Assembly: GCA_025356715.1 (NCBI GenBank)
Contig: JANXRU010000333.1
Location: forward strand, 1-29,206
Origin: Bacteroidota bacterium
Lineage (GTDB): Bacteria; Bacteroidota; Bacteroidia; B-17B0; B-17BO
Reading direction: 5' to 3'
DNA: 29,206 nt
In this document: positions 1 to 8,155 of the stretch, in pieces
Position numbering within the stretch: the stretch's first letter is position 1
Layout of the letters: each line of letters opens with the position of its first letter
Position numbers and translations under genes: made by a program
Notes under the pieces: model-generated
What the model saw: the letters and a program-made list of their open reading frames with translations, nothing else
What the model was told of the DNA's origin: nothing
The model's database searches: none

Positions 1-161
1 TAAAAATTAATTTAGATTAATATAATAAGCCTTATTCTATTAATATTTTAATAGAATAGCTCTATTGATTTTAAACAAAGATAATTATCATAGTGATAAT
101 CGTACTGCAGTTTGAAAAACTATTTTTATAGTAACAATTCACTTATATAATAATGGCAACA
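1..161. other. Left-edge non-coding stretch with two perfect inverted repeats
   Basis: No plausible gene is seen here. An 11-bp perfect inverted repeat with a 4-nt loop lies at 33-58 (arms TATTCTATTAA / TTAATAGAATA). A second lies at 84-100 (ATTATCA, loop TAG, TGATAAT). Neither is followed by a clear T-run on the minus strand, so they are not textbook terminators for the minus-strand gene that ends at 162, although RNA hairpins could still form or act as 3'-end stabilisers. The stretch is very AT-rich, so some symmetry is expected by chance, but an 11-bp perfect arm is longer than usual. Confidence 0.45.
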
Positions 162-1037
162 TTAACTATGCTGCTTTACCGCATCAATAGTCATTTCGTG
201 AGTAGCTAAGTTATAATAATCGCCCATACTCATTACGTGTACAACTAAATTTTTAATAGAAATAGGTTGCCCCATTTCTATCTGTGTTAAATTAGTGTCT
301 TTTATATTTCTACCATCTACTAAAATAACTAACCCAGAACCGATAGCTTCCATATTAATTTTATTAGTAATTAATAAACCAGTGTCTTCTCCTAAACCAA
401 TTCCTAAAATACGTGGATTACCAACTACAGCCTGAAACAAACGTCCAATACGCCCACGATGTACAAAGTGCGTATCGATAACCACGTCGTCAATTAATCC
501 TAAACCACTAGTAATTTTAACTTCTCCTTTTAACAAAGCTTCGCTACTACTTCCTTGGTAAATCATATTGTTTGACGCGGCTGCTGCACCCGCCGATGTT
601 CCTGCAAAAATAAAATCTTCGTTATGGTATTTATTAATTAATAACTCATGAAAGGGGGTTCCACCTAATATAGAGGTTAAACGTAATTGATCGCCCCCTG
701 TAAACATTACAACATCCGCCGCTTTTAGTCTATCAACCGAACTTTGATCTAAAGCATGTTCTCTATTTTCAATATATAACACATCTACATTTTTTGCACC
801 TAAAAACTCAAAAGCACGCGCATATTCTGGCCCAACTTCTTTAGGAATTTTAGAAGCAGTTGTTATAATTTCAATGCGAGAATTTTCTTTATGCTTCGAT
901 TCGTTTATTAAACGGCGTAAAATACCAGTTTCAAAAAAATTTAAATTTTTTTCAACTTGTTTATCAAAGTTTTTTTCGGTGAAACTACCTTTATCTACTG
1001 CGCCACCAATGATGACTAATTTTCCTTTTGGATGCAT
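162..1037 (-). CDS. cphB: Cyanophycinase (peptidase family S51)
   Basis: The 291-residue product is a serine exopeptidase of the S51 family. Such enzymes cut beta-Asp-Arg dipeptides from the storage polymer cyanophycin in the cytoplasm. Visible signatures are an N-terminal strand ending in IIGGAVDKGS, a FTGGDQLRL segment near residues 112-120, the nucleophile elbow GTSAGA with Ser148, a DTHFVHRGRIGRL segment with candidate catalytic His190/His193, and GLGEDTG with Glu217, which fits the Ser-His-Glu arrangement known for CphB. Length matches the family and no signal peptide is seen. The ATG is 10 bp after the stop of the patatin-like remnant upstream. In Bacteroidota cphB often sits beside cyanophycin synthetase; if so here, that gene would lie beyond the left edge. 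Other S51 peptidases (PepE-like) are shorter and lack the His-rich segment. Confidence 0.93.
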   Translation of the reverse strand: MHPKGKLVIIGGAVDKGSFTEKNFDKQVEKNLNFFETGILRRLINESKHKENSRIEIITTASKIPKEVGPEYARAFEFLGAKNVDVLYIENREHALDQSSVDRLKAADVVMFTGGDQLRLTSILGGTPFHELLINKYHNEDFIFAGTSAGAAAASNNMIYQGSSSEALLKGEVKITSGLGLIDDVVIDTHFVHRGRIGRLFQAVVGNPRILGIGLGEDTGLLITNKINMEAIGSGLVILVDGRNIKDTNLTQIEMGQPISIKNLVVHVMSMGDYYNLATHEMTIDAVKQHS

Positions 1038-1047
1038 GATGAATGAA

Positions 1048-1335
1048 TTATGGTTTTAAGCTATTTATATCGAAAGAAAAAATAAATAGTGGTACTCTAA
1101 AGCGGTTATCTAAATCTCTTAATTCTTTTACTTTGACGGAGCCTCCAATATTTAAACCATAAGCGCAAGTTATAGCGATAATAGAATCAGCACTGGTGCC
1201 AAACACTGAATATGTAATCAAATGATTAACTTCTAATAGTTTATTTAATACACCCCGAGTAAATGCTACACGCGCTCCTCCACAACGTAGGGTAATACCC
1301 ATTTTCTTAATTTCAGAACTACTCATATATAACAA
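1048..1335 (-). pseudogene. Degenerate, internally deleted patatin-like phospholipase remnant
   Basis: This 95-residue ORF matches the start of patatin-like proteins: a first strand, a glycine-rich oxyanion loop, a helix (FTRGVLNKLLE) and the nucleophile elbow. Both catalytic signatures are damaged. The usual GGGxRG reads CGGARV, and the GxSxG elbow reads GTSADS, with Asp at the second Gly. After about 17 residues the chain continues with RVPLFIFSFDINSLKP, which resembles the later 'P..v.atD...G' strand of patatins. An internal piece of roughly 50 residues therefore seems to be missing, and the part with the catalytic Asp is absent altogether. Normal patatins are about 250-300 residues or more. 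It ends 10 bp before cphB. I infer a decaying gene or a non-enzymatic remnant. No in-frame continuation exists downstream because cphB begins there. Confidence 0.6.
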
Positions 1336-1508
1336 ACATCTATTTATTGATATTAAATCGATTTACAATATTTTTATAGGCTTTCAAATATAACTAAATT
1401 ACTTCATAAAAAATTCAATAAATTCGATAGAACAATAATATCATAGGCTTATATATTATCATGTCTTCTTTACAAATTATAACTTTAGACCGACTATATT
1501 TAAGAGTA

Positions 1509-2939
1509 TTATTTTTTACCAATCTCATTTTTCATTAATAAAATAGCATGGATATCGTTGTATTTGCATAAAACACGATAATTATTTGACTTCACATTAG
1601 AATCAAGCTCATACACAAAACTAGAATTTAAATTTTGTGGACCTCTATTGTTTGTGTATATATTTATTTTTTTTGAATTAATATAATAGTTAATGGTGGG
1701 TTCAAAAAGCCAATAATTAATTATAGGAGTTTTATAGCTTAATGAATCGGTACTCGTTTTTGTAATTTTCATTGCATCTTTTGTATGAGCATCATACTGC
1801 CACGTTTTAGTATATTTCAAATTAATATTCCCAAAAAAATGAATTATCAGTGGGACAGATATGAATGGAATAATAGCCATCCAAAATATTTTTTTTGTTG
1901 GAAAATATTGAAATAGATCTGAAACAAGAAAACAAATCAATAATCCAAAAATGGGGATTAAGAAAAGTCCAGTTCTTCCTGACGGATATTTAGACCCAAA
2001 CAAATAGTGTTCAAGTATTAATCCAATTATAATTATACTATTTAAAATAGTGAGTATGATACTTCTTTTCTGAAAATCCCTTTTTAGAATCATCAAAATA
2101 AATCCCGCAGTTAAAAAAAAGATGATGATATATTTAATTAAAATAATTATCCATAAAGCGTGTTTAGAGAAATATAAAGAATTGGAAATTAAAGAATCTA
2201 AAGAAGAAGTTATGGAATCTTCCCCAAAATACAATTGTTTATTTTTACTTAATAACAAAAGTCGTTTTATTCCGTTGAAAATTGGATCTATTGCCATTAG
2301 AAAAATGAAAATAAAAATTATTTTCATTTTAATAGATGATTCAGAATATTCTTTTAAAAATAACACGTATTGGAAAATCCATATAGCTAAAATAGCGATA
2401 TGGTAATTAATCATCCCAAGGTTTGAATAAACTGATAACGAACTAAAAAATAATGACAATACTAAGTGTATCATAAAATCTTTATACGTTGGATTATTAA
2501 AGTTGATTTTGAGTAAAAACAAAATACTCATCATCATAAATGCCAATGAAAGACCATAACCTCTAGCTAATGAAAAGAAATCAATTATAAAAGGATTAAA
2601 TAATAAAATAGAACTACCTAATAATAATAACCATATATTATTGAATTTTTTAAAAACAGTAAAACAAGAATATAGATATAAGCCAAATGCTAAAACATTA
2701 GGGAGTCTTAATGAAAACTCTGTATCTCCAAACAACCTAAAACAACAATCCATTAAATAGGTATTGAAAATATGATTATTGGCTGTTTCTATCCACGTAG
2801 CGTCTCCTATTAAAATCGAATAGCTTAAACTTTCATCATGTGTAAATGATAAATAATAGGCGCGTAAAATAATGTAAGTGAAAAGGCAAAAAGAAATAAT
2901 CCAGATTAAACTGGTTTGATAAGATTTTTTAATTTTCAT
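1509..2939 (-). CDS. Polytopic membrane glycosyltransferase, GT39/ArnT-like
   Basis: This 476-residue integral membrane protein has about ten or more hydrophobic helices. After the first helix comes THDESLSY with an acidic pair (Asp35-Glu36), the position of the catalytic Asp loop in GT-C enzymes of the GT39/ArnT type. It is followed by NNHIFNTYLMDCCFRLFG and SLRLPNVLAFGLYLY, then FFSLARGYGLSLAFM, all recognisable segments of 'dolichyl-phosphate-mannose mannosyltransferase'-type bacterial proteins. A soluble C-terminal part of roughly 100 residues follows the last helix. Such enzymes move a sugar from a polyprenyl phosphate to a lipid, glycan or protein on the outer face of the inner membrane; donor and acceptor cannot be read here. 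It stands alone, 173 bp from the patatin remnant and 128 bp from the SirB1 gene. Confidence 0.8.
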   Translation of the reverse strand: MKIKKSYQTSLIWIISFCLFTYIILRAYYLSFTHDESLSYSILIGDATWIETANNHIFNTYLMDCCFRLFGDTEFSLRLPNVLAFGLYLYSCFTVFKKFNNIWLLLLGSSILLFNPFIIDFFSLARGYGLSLAFMMMSILFLLKINFNNPTYKDFMIHLVLSLFFSSLSVYSNLGMINYHIAILAIWIFQYVLFLKEYSESSIKMKIIFIFIFLMAIDPIFNGIKRLLLLSKNKQLYFGEDSITSSLDSLISNSLYFSKHALWIIILIKYIIIFFLTAGFILMILKRDFQKRSIILTILNSIIIIGLILEHYLFGSKYPSGRTGLFLIPIFGLLICFLVSDLFQYFPTKKIFWMAIIPFISVPLIIHFFGNINLKYTKTWQYDAHTKDAMKITKTSTDSLSYKTPIINYWLFEPTINYYINSKKINIYTNNRGPQNLNSSFVYELDSNVKSNNYRVLCKYNDIHAILLMKNEIGKK

Positions 2940-3067
2940 GTCATTAAATTTCTTACCACTAAATTATCAATCTCAATGTTTAACCATTAAATATATTGCT
3001 GAAATCATATACTAAATTGCTAATTTAACATGATTAGGCTAACGAACAGCTTAACTTATTTATATAA

Positions 3068-3958
3068 CTAAAGTTGTTTCTCTAAATCTTTTAATTCTTT
3101 TACTTTTTCAGCATAGCCCATTTTATCAAAAGAGAAAATTAAATTATTAATAACACGCTTAATAATATCTAAATTACTGCAAGGCAAATAATGCTTAGTT
3201 TCAGGTTCTATATTCAATTGCTTAATAAAAGCATCAACATCCTGATGATTAAATATCAACCCTTTACTAAAAGGGTTAACATAGAATAAAATATTATCAG
3301 AAAGTGTTTTGTCTGAAGGATCAATCAAATTCGCAAAATCATTGATATAAGCTAAAACAAAGTGTTGTGGAAGATTAACGCCATATACAGGAATACCAAG
3401 TTCTTTACAAATAAGCGCATAAATAACACTTAACATTACTGGGTTTCCTTTTTTTGTTTCTAAAACAACATTAATAAATGAATTTTGAGGCGCATGATAA
3501 TTGGAAATATTACCTCCGAATTGATGCACTTCAAATAAAATGTGATTAATTATTTTTACTTTTTCTATCGCAGTTAAATCATCGTGTAATTCTAACCAAA
3601 CATCTTGCTTAATTTGCTGCAATTGTTTTTTCAGTTTAATCTCATCTAAATCTGGATATTGGTAACGCGCAATGATGATACAACCTCTAAACAAATCATC
3701 TTGTTCGTTTTCTGCCCAGTATTTAAGAGCATATTGAAGCGCTCTAAATTGTATAGTATGAATAATTCCTTCGATACGCTTTTGCATAAGAGCATCAAAG
3801 CTATTTTCCCAAGCTGTTTCCAAATGAGGAATCGCAGGTGGACCTAAAATAATAAACCTATTTTTCACCTCAGAATAAATTCCATCATCTGGGTCATCTA
3901 ACAAAGTAATTAAGGCAATTACTTCTTTTAGGTTCATTTCGTTTTTTTTAGGTCTCAT
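3068..3958 (-). CDS. SirB1-family transglutaminase-like protein
   Basis: The 296-residue soluble product belongs to the SirB1/Transglut_core2 family. The N-terminal 100 residues are helical and repeat-like. The core starts near residue 135 (INHILFEVHQFGGN) and contains KGNPVMLSVIYALICKELGIP, then PQHFVLAY with the conserved His and NLIDPSD with the Asp. The position equivalent to the transglutaminase Cys, in the helix after GNP, is not a Cys, as is common in SirB1 proteins, so enzyme activity is doubtful. A short helical tail rich in Lys/Glu follows. The cellular role of the family is poorly defined. The gene is monocistronic by spacing: 128 bp downstream and 152 bp upstream are non-coding, and a terminator for the upstream gene lies in between. 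Confidence 0.85.
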   Translation of the reverse strand: MRPKKNEMNLKEVIALITLLDDPDDGIYSEVKNRFIILGPPAIPHLETAWENSFDALMQKRIEGIIHTIQFRALQYALKYWAENEQDDLFRGCIIIARYQYPDLDEIKLKKQLQQIKQDVWLELHDDLTAIEKVKIINHILFEVHQFGGNISNYHAPQNSFINVVLETKKGNPVMLSVIYALICKELGIPVYGVNLPQHFVLAYINDFANLIDPSDKTLSDNILFYVNPFSKGLIFNHQDVDAFIKQLNIEPETKHYLPCSNLDIIKRVINNLIFSFDKMGYAEKVKELKDLEKQL

Positions 3959-4055
3959 ATAATGGTTGATATTATTATCAATAGCTATATGTTATATTCA
4001 TCATGCAATTTTTTAATATAGAACAATAAGGAATGATGAACATTTCATATAAAAC

Positions 4056-4084
4056 AAAAATAGCCCCTAATTGGAGCTATTTTT
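4056..4084 (-). terminator. Rho-independent terminator of the nucleoside phosphorylase gene
   Basis: On the minus strand this reads AAAAATAGCTCC, loop AATTA, GGGGCTATTTTT. This is a 12-bp stem whose single wobble is G-U on the minus-strand RNA but a C-A mismatch on the plus strand. The T-rich arm end and the asymmetry point to a minus-strand terminator, 27 bp past the stop of the nucleoside phosphorylase gene at 4111. Confidence 0.85.
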
Positions 4085-4110
4085 ACCTTCATATTTGTTT
4101 TTTTTAACAA

Positions 4111-4983
4111 TTACATTGTTAATCGTTGTAAACTTTCTTGTATTAATATCTCTACACTTTTCTTATAATCACTTGTAAACTCTTTACGGACGCGGTTTGC
4201 TATAATAACGCAAGCTGTTAAACATTGATGGTTTAATAACTTTCCTAAACCATAAAGTGCAGATGTTTCCATTTCGAAATTCGTAATACGATGTTCTCCT
4301 AATTTATAAGCTGTTAATAGTTCGTTTAAATAAGGCATGGCAGCTTTTAAACGAATTTGGCGACCTTGCGGACCATAAAAGCCAGGGGCAGTAGCTGTAA
4401 TACCTATATGAGTTCCTTTTTTAAATTTCTCCATTAATTGATCGGATGCCTTTACACAATAAGGATAAGGCAAATTTGGCAACCAATTGGTATGTTTTAT
4501 AAATGAGTCGCTGATGTCGTTTTCATTGATACTTTGCCAATTATCATAAAAATTTAATAACCCATCTAATCCTAAGCCATGAGAGCTAACAACAATGCCA
4601 TTTACAGGTATATCAGCTTGTAATGCTCCACTAGTTCCTAAACGAATAATATTAAGCGAACGGTGAATTGGATTTAACTCACGTGTTTCTAGGTTAATAT
4701 TAACGGCAGCATCTAATTCGTTCATCACAATATCTATATTGTCGGTGCCAATGCCTGTCGACAAAACGGTTACTCGTTTTCCGTTATACATACCAGTATG
4801 CGTTACAAATTCACGGTGTTCGGTTTTAAATTCAATTTTACTAAAGTGAGCTGATATCTGTGCTACACGATGCTGATCACCAACCACAATAATGTCATCA
4901 GCTATATCTTCTGCTTTAAGATTAATATGGTAAACCCTTTTATCAGGAGTCAGGATTAATTCGGTTTCTGGAAATTGAGACAT
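4111..4983 (-). CDS. Nucleoside phosphorylase (uridine/purine phosphorylase superfamily, PNP_UDP_1)
   Basis: The 290-residue cytoplasmic enzyme cleaves a nucleoside with phosphate to give the base and (deoxy)ribose-1-phosphate in salvage. Family marks are DDIIVVGDQHRVAQIS (phosphate-loop region; the usual GDP.R reads GDQHR), STGIGTDNIDIVMNELDA, RLGTSGALQADIPVNGIV, and near the C-terminus TNFEMETSALYGLG, where the EMExxxL pattern binds the ribose. Length suits the longer Bacteroidota uridine-phosphorylase-like group rather than MTA/SAH nucleosidases (about 230 residues). Base specificity cannot be told. The gene is alone, with a terminator behind it at 4056-4084. An AT palindrome lies 38-49 bp upstream of the ATG. 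Confidence 0.88.
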   Translation of the reverse strand: MSQFPETELILTPDKRVYHINLKAEDIADDIIVVGDQHRVAQISAHFSKIEFKTEHREFVTHTGMYNGKRVTVLSTGIGTDNIDIVMNELDAAVNINLETRELNPIHRSLNIIRLGTSGALQADIPVNGIVVSSHGLGLDGLLNFYDNWQSINENDISDSFIKHTNWLPNLPYPYCVKASDQLMEKFKKGTHIGITATAPGFYGPQGRQIRLKAAMPYLNELLTAYKLGEHRITNFEMETSALYGLGKLLNHQCLTACVIIANRVRKEFTSDYKKSVEILIQESLQRLTM

Positions 4984-5020
4984 AGTTTTAATAGTTTTTT
5001 ATTGTGAATAATATGTAATT

Positions 5021-5032
5021 ATACAATTGTAT
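5021..5032. promoter_or_regulatory. Palindrome upstream of the nucleoside phosphorylase gene
   Basis: The perfect 12-bp palindrome ATACAATTGTAT sits 38-49 bp upstream of the ATG at 4983. Its position suits an operator, but it is short, AT-rich and occurs once, so chance is a fair alternative. Confidence 0.25.
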
Positions 5033-5083
5033 GTTATAGTTAGACAATAAGCATTAGACAACTTTTTATTCTTTATTGAATCT

Positions 5084-5437
5084 TTAAAGTAAAGCTACTA
5101 TATATTTTCCGAAAATCAAGATACCACATAGTAAAGCAGAAATTGAAACGACTAAAACAGCTCCGGCCGCTATGTCTTTTATCTTTCCAGCCAATTCATT
5201 AAATTGTGGGCTAACTAAATCCACAACATATTCAATAGCAGTATTTATAATTTCTAAGGCAATTACAAAGCCTATACATAGATCTATCATACACCATTCA
5301 ATTGTTGTTATTTGAAAGAAAAATCCTAATGCTATTACTATAAATGCGCAAGCAACATGAATTTTCAGATTACGTTGCGAAAGAGCCATTTTTATACCTT
5401 TAAAGGCATAGCCAAATGATTTAAAAAGGGAATTCAT
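5084..5437 (-). CDS. dgkA: DgkA-type lipid kinase (diacylglycerol/undecaprenol kinase family)
   Basis: The 117-residue membrane protein has the DgkA fold of three transmembrane helices. The family core is complete: CIGFVIALEIINTAIEYVVDLV with the active-site Glu of the N(T/S)AIE motif, then LAGKIKDIAAGAVLV. These enzymes phosphorylate diacylglycerol or undecaprenol with ATP at the inner membrane; in organisms outside the proteobacteria undecaprenol is the more usual substrate. The N-terminal SFGYAFKGIKMALSQRNLKIH is typical of the non-proteobacterial branch. It is the last gene of a seven-member minus-strand run starting at 9164. The small ORF at 5441 ends 3 bp before its ATG, which suggests translational coupling. 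Confidence 0.93.
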   Translation of the reverse strand: MNSLFKSFGYAFKGIKMALSQRNLKIHVACAFIVIALGFFFQITTIEWCMIDLCIGFVIALEIINTAIEYVVDLVSPQFNELAGKIKDIAAGAVLVVSISALLCGILIFGKYIVALL

Positions 5438-5440
5438 ATA

Positions 5441-5566
5441 TCAATTAATTTCTAACGCAATGGTTAATAAAAATAGTCCAACAAATATAAGCGCAAATAG
5501 ACATATAATACCAAATCCTAAAAATAGATCAATTATTAATCGATAACTCAAATTATGCTTCTTCAT
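5441..5566 (-). CDS. Putative 41-residue single-helix membrane protein
   Basis: An ORF below usual length cut-offs fills the gap between the DUF1361 gene and dgkA. It starts with ATG at 5566, overlapping the last 14 bases of the DUF1361 gene in another frame, and stops with TGA at 5441-5443, 3 bp before the dgkA ATG. The product begins MKKHNLSYR and then has one long hydrophobic helix (LIIDLFLGFGIICLFALIF) with a short C-terminal end. Exact filling of the gap, the basic N-terminus ahead of a single helix, and coupling on both sides favour a real gene. AT-rich DNA readily gives such ORFs by chance, so this stays tentative. No family was recognised. Confidence 0.45.
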   Translation of the reverse strand: MKKHNLSYRLIIDLFLGFGIICLFALIFVGLFLLTIALEIN

Positions 5567-6170
5567 ATTTATTAAAACAAGTAAGCATAACATATAAAAA
5601 CCACATGAAAACAGAGAAAATTAAAGTAAAGCCAATGGTGTCTTTTTCAAATAAAATATTAAAACTTGCATTCATTAATCGAAATGGATGAATAATATCC
5701 CAACTATTAAATCTTAAATATCGTCCTAAATACAAGCCGTAAGCAACTAACCAAAATATAAATGGCGTAATAATAGTCACATAAAATTGAGATATTCTAT
5801 TATTTAATAGCTTCAACATATCTTTTAACGATTTAAAAAAAACAATCATTCCTGTTAAAGCAAAAGATAACACTAATATTAAGTCGAACCACAATGGCAA
5901 ACCTATGTGAGGTTTTAAATGAAATAAATCCGTTAAAATATAAGGTGCATTTGGCAAAAACAACAGCCATATCAAAATAATAGGAAGATGTATGAAGGTT
6001 AATTTTTCTTTGCGTTTCAATATATTGCTAATCCACCATGGAATAAAAGCTAAAAACAAATTCCATACTAAAAAAATATAGCTCAACGATTCACTTTTAA
6101 TAATACGATAAGAAAGTAATGCTAAACTAAATAAGACGAAAGAATATATTAGTTGTTTAAACGTTTTCAT
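5553..6170 (-). CDS. DUF1361 family integral membrane protein
   Basis: This 205-residue protein has about six transmembrane helices. It shows the DUF1361 hallmarks FLVWNLFLAFIPWWIS, LLFLPNAPYILTDLFHL (the strongly conserved 'FLPNAPYi.TDl.hL' segment) and PLWFDLILVLSFALTG, followed by YLGRYLRFNSWDI. The biochemical role of DUF1361 is unknown. It stands 10 bp downstream of the 154-residue membrane protein and overlaps the following small ORF, so it is very likely in the operon that ends with dgkA. The conserved NAP..TD and GR..R.NSWD polar residues within or beside helices suggest a catalytic or transport site rather than a purely structural protein, but that is inference. Confidence 0.85.
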   Translation of the reverse strand: MKTFKQLIYSFVLFSLALLSYRIIKSESLSYIFLVWNLFLAFIPWWISNILKRKEKLTFIHLPIILIWLLFLPNAPYILTDLFHLKPHIGLPLWFDLILVLSFALTGMIVFFKSLKDMLKLLNNRISQFYVTIITPFIFWLVAYGLYLGRYLRFNSWDIIHPFRLMNASFNILFEKDTIGFTLIFSVFMWFLYVMLTCFNKYEEA

Positions 6171-6180
6171 ATTATCTAAT

Positions 6181-6645
6181 TTATGAATTAGTTAACGTAT
6201 CATCTTTAGAAACTAAAACATCAGTAGGATACGAGTCTGAAACTATTTCTTTTTTGTTTTTAGAAAATACAATATAAACCCAATACCAAATAGCAATAAG
6301 CCAAGCGGCGGCTATCCATCCAATGTAAGCATACATAAAATAGCTATATACTTTTATATTATTCATATAATCATCTGAATTAAAATCGTTATAATGATTA
6401 ATTGCAAGGTTTTTTATAAAATACTGTTGCAAATAATATAATACAACAAAAACTAAAAAATAACCTAATACGACTACCCAATAAATTTTCAATTTACGGG
6501 AAGGCTTGCCATTATTAACTGAAATAATCGTTCTAATAATAGCGCCAATTAATTGTACTACGCCAACGGCAAATTCAGTTAAAAATAAACCTACTAGAAT
6601 CATATATATAAATTCGTCGGTAGAATGAGATGAGTAATTGTCCAT
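6181..6645 (-). CDS. Unrecognised 154-residue membrane protein
   Basis: No family was recognised. The protein has an acidic, Ser/His-containing N-terminus (MDNYSSHSTDEF) and three to four predicted helices: about residues 11-40, 52-70 and 100-130. The last includes an aromatic run, YIGWIAAAWLIAIWYWVYIVF. It ends in a charged tail of about 25 residues, probably cytoplasmic. Spacing is only 4 bp to the upstream DUF4173-type gene and 10 bp to the DUF1361 gene, so it belongs to the same transcript. No catalytic motif, lipobox or Cys pair is visible. It may be an accessory subunit for its larger neighbours. Confidence 0.7.
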   Translation of the reverse strand: MDNYSSHSTDEFIYMILVGLFLTEFAVGVVQLIGAIIRTIISVNNGKPSRKLKIYWVVVLGYFLVFVVLYYLQQYFIKNLAINHYNDFNSDDYMNNIKVYSYFMYAYIGWIAAAWLIAIWYWVYIVFSKNKKEIVSDSYPTDVLVSKDDTLTNS

Positions 6646-6649
6646 AATG

Positions 6650-8125
6650 TTATTTTTTTGATTTGTAAATACTATTGATAATATATTGGTCTCTTAAATC
6701 GAAGCTACGAAAATCATTGGTGTAATCCGATAAATAATGTTGAAGTTTTTCATTTAATAATTGAGAATACGTTTGATTGTAATAGCGTTGTGTATCACTT
6801 GAATAATTTCTTAAACTATCAGGGCATTTGTAAAACCCTGTTTTGTTAGAAATAGCAATTAAATCAGGTAAATTAGAATCAGAGAGCGAAAACAAATAAT
6901 AAAAATCAACGTCTTTTAATGGCTTATTAGTGATATTATAACGTGTAATTAGTAAATCCCAATTAACTAAACTACTCAGAGTAAGAACTGTAAACCAAAC
7001 AGCCATGTTCGTTTTTATTAAATACCAATTAGATTGTTTTTTGTATAATTTGAAAAACATAATTAACAAACCTATAACCGCTAACATCAGCCAAACATAC
7101 ACTCCAATTCGTTTATAAGTATAATTGTAATCGTGAATATAAATTTGATTTCTCAGTGCCGTTGAAGTAAGCATCAGTATGTTTTGCCCTATCCATATAT
7201 AAACACAAGCCATTAATGCCTTATTATTTTTTATCGAAACAAATTCTTTACGAAACAAAAACATAATTAAGCTCGTAGCAATGATGATGGAAAAAATGAT
7301 AATACCCACTCCGTTGTGCACAAAATCAGAATGAGATACGTTTTTTGGTAAGCCACCTTTAAAATAAAGCGTTTGTATATCTCCACTATTTAAAATAACT
7401 AACATTAAGTTTAAAACAATAAATAATAGTAATCCTCCAAATTGCTCAGTTTCATAATGTTTTCCAACGGAATCATTTTCCTGAATGATCCTATTTTTAA
7501 TAGACAAGTTATTTTCCCAAGTCTCTAATGGCTTTATAGTTCTGTGATACAAAAATGCATACATTAATAAAAAACCACCCAGCGTAAAGAAAATCCATGA
7601 AATTGAAATGAAATCTAAATTAATCCACTTGGTGTTTTCGGCAAATAAAGGATTAGCTGATTGATACAAATTCAAAAAAATGACACTTAAAAAAACGACT
7701 ATAAATGAAGTTAGTACTTTATAACTACGTTTTGAAGTCTCTATTTGTGGGTTTGGTTTAAGACGCGAAACAGAATCAATAATAATATACACCACGCAAG
7801 ATATAACAGTATAGCAGCTAAATAAAAATGAGAAAATACTGGATGTTATACTATTAAATGAAAAAGCCGATACTAATAACAAACTCATCGCATTAGCAAT
7901 TATAGCCAATGAGCTTGAATGTACAAATACGCAACTTGCTGAAATAAGACATAATGTGACTGACCATAGCCATTTTTTATTCTTTAATAAATGTTTATTT
8001 TTCAATAAGAGTATGATTATTAAAACCATAGAAAAGATTAAAAAGTTAATTCCGGCATTTTGTTGAAAAAATAATAAGCTGTAAGCGCCTGTGGCTGTGA
8101 GCAAAAGATAATCGTTCTTTTTCAT
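6650..8125 (-). CDS. DUF4173/DUF4153-type polytopic membrane protein
   Basis: This 491-residue protein has about twelve hydrophobic helices and a C-terminal polar tail of about 80 residues. The segment ACVYIWIGQNILMLTSTALR, then YTYKRIGVYVWLMLAVIGLL and WYLIKTNMAVWFTVLTLSSLVNWDLLI, resembles the conserved second half of the DUF4173/DUF4153 families, as does the TLGGFLLMYAFLYH region. The function of these families is not established. The tail (YYLFSLSDSNLPDL... to the end) is rich in Tyr, Asp and Asn and probably faces the cytoplasm or periplasm as a soluble end. The gene lies 30 bp downstream of the Coq4-like gene and 4 bp upstream of the 154-residue gene. Domain identity is by pattern recognition only. 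Confidence 0.7.
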   Translation of the reverse strand: MKKNDYLLLTATGAYSLLFFQQNAGINFLIFSMVLIIILLLKNKHLLKNKKWLWSVTLCLISASCVFVHSSSLAIIANAMSLLLVSAFSFNSITSSIFSFLFSCYTVISCVVYIIIDSVSRLKPNPQIETSKRSYKVLTSFIVVFLSVIFLNLYQSANPLFAENTKWINLDFISISWIFFTLGGFLLMYAFLYHRTIKPLETWENNLSIKNRIIQENDSVGKHYETEQFGGLLLFIVLNLMLVILNSGDIQTLYFKGGLPKNVSHSDFVHNGVGIIIFSIIIATSLIMFLFRKEFVSIKNNKALMACVYIWIGQNILMLTSTALRNQIYIHDYNYTYKRIGVYVWLMLAVIGLLIMFFKLYKKQSNWYLIKTNMAVWFTVLTLSSLVNWDLLITRYNITNKPLKDVDFYYLFSLSDSNLPDLIAISNKTGFYKCPDSLRNYSSDTQRYYNQTYSQLLNEKLQHYLSDYTNDFRSFDLRDQYIINSIYKSKK

Positions 8126-8155
8126 GTTTTTTTTTATTATTTGTTTGAAATATAT

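Noticed and set aside
874..1059. Plus-strand ORF over the start of cphB
   Set aside because: It lies entirely antisense to cphB and its upstream edge, with no family resemblance; a frame shadow of a conserved gene.
2122..2406. Plus-strand ORF of 94 residues inside the GT39-type gene
   Set aside because: Antisense to a well-supported membrane protein; the Lys/Ile-rich sequence is what AT-rich antisense DNA gives.
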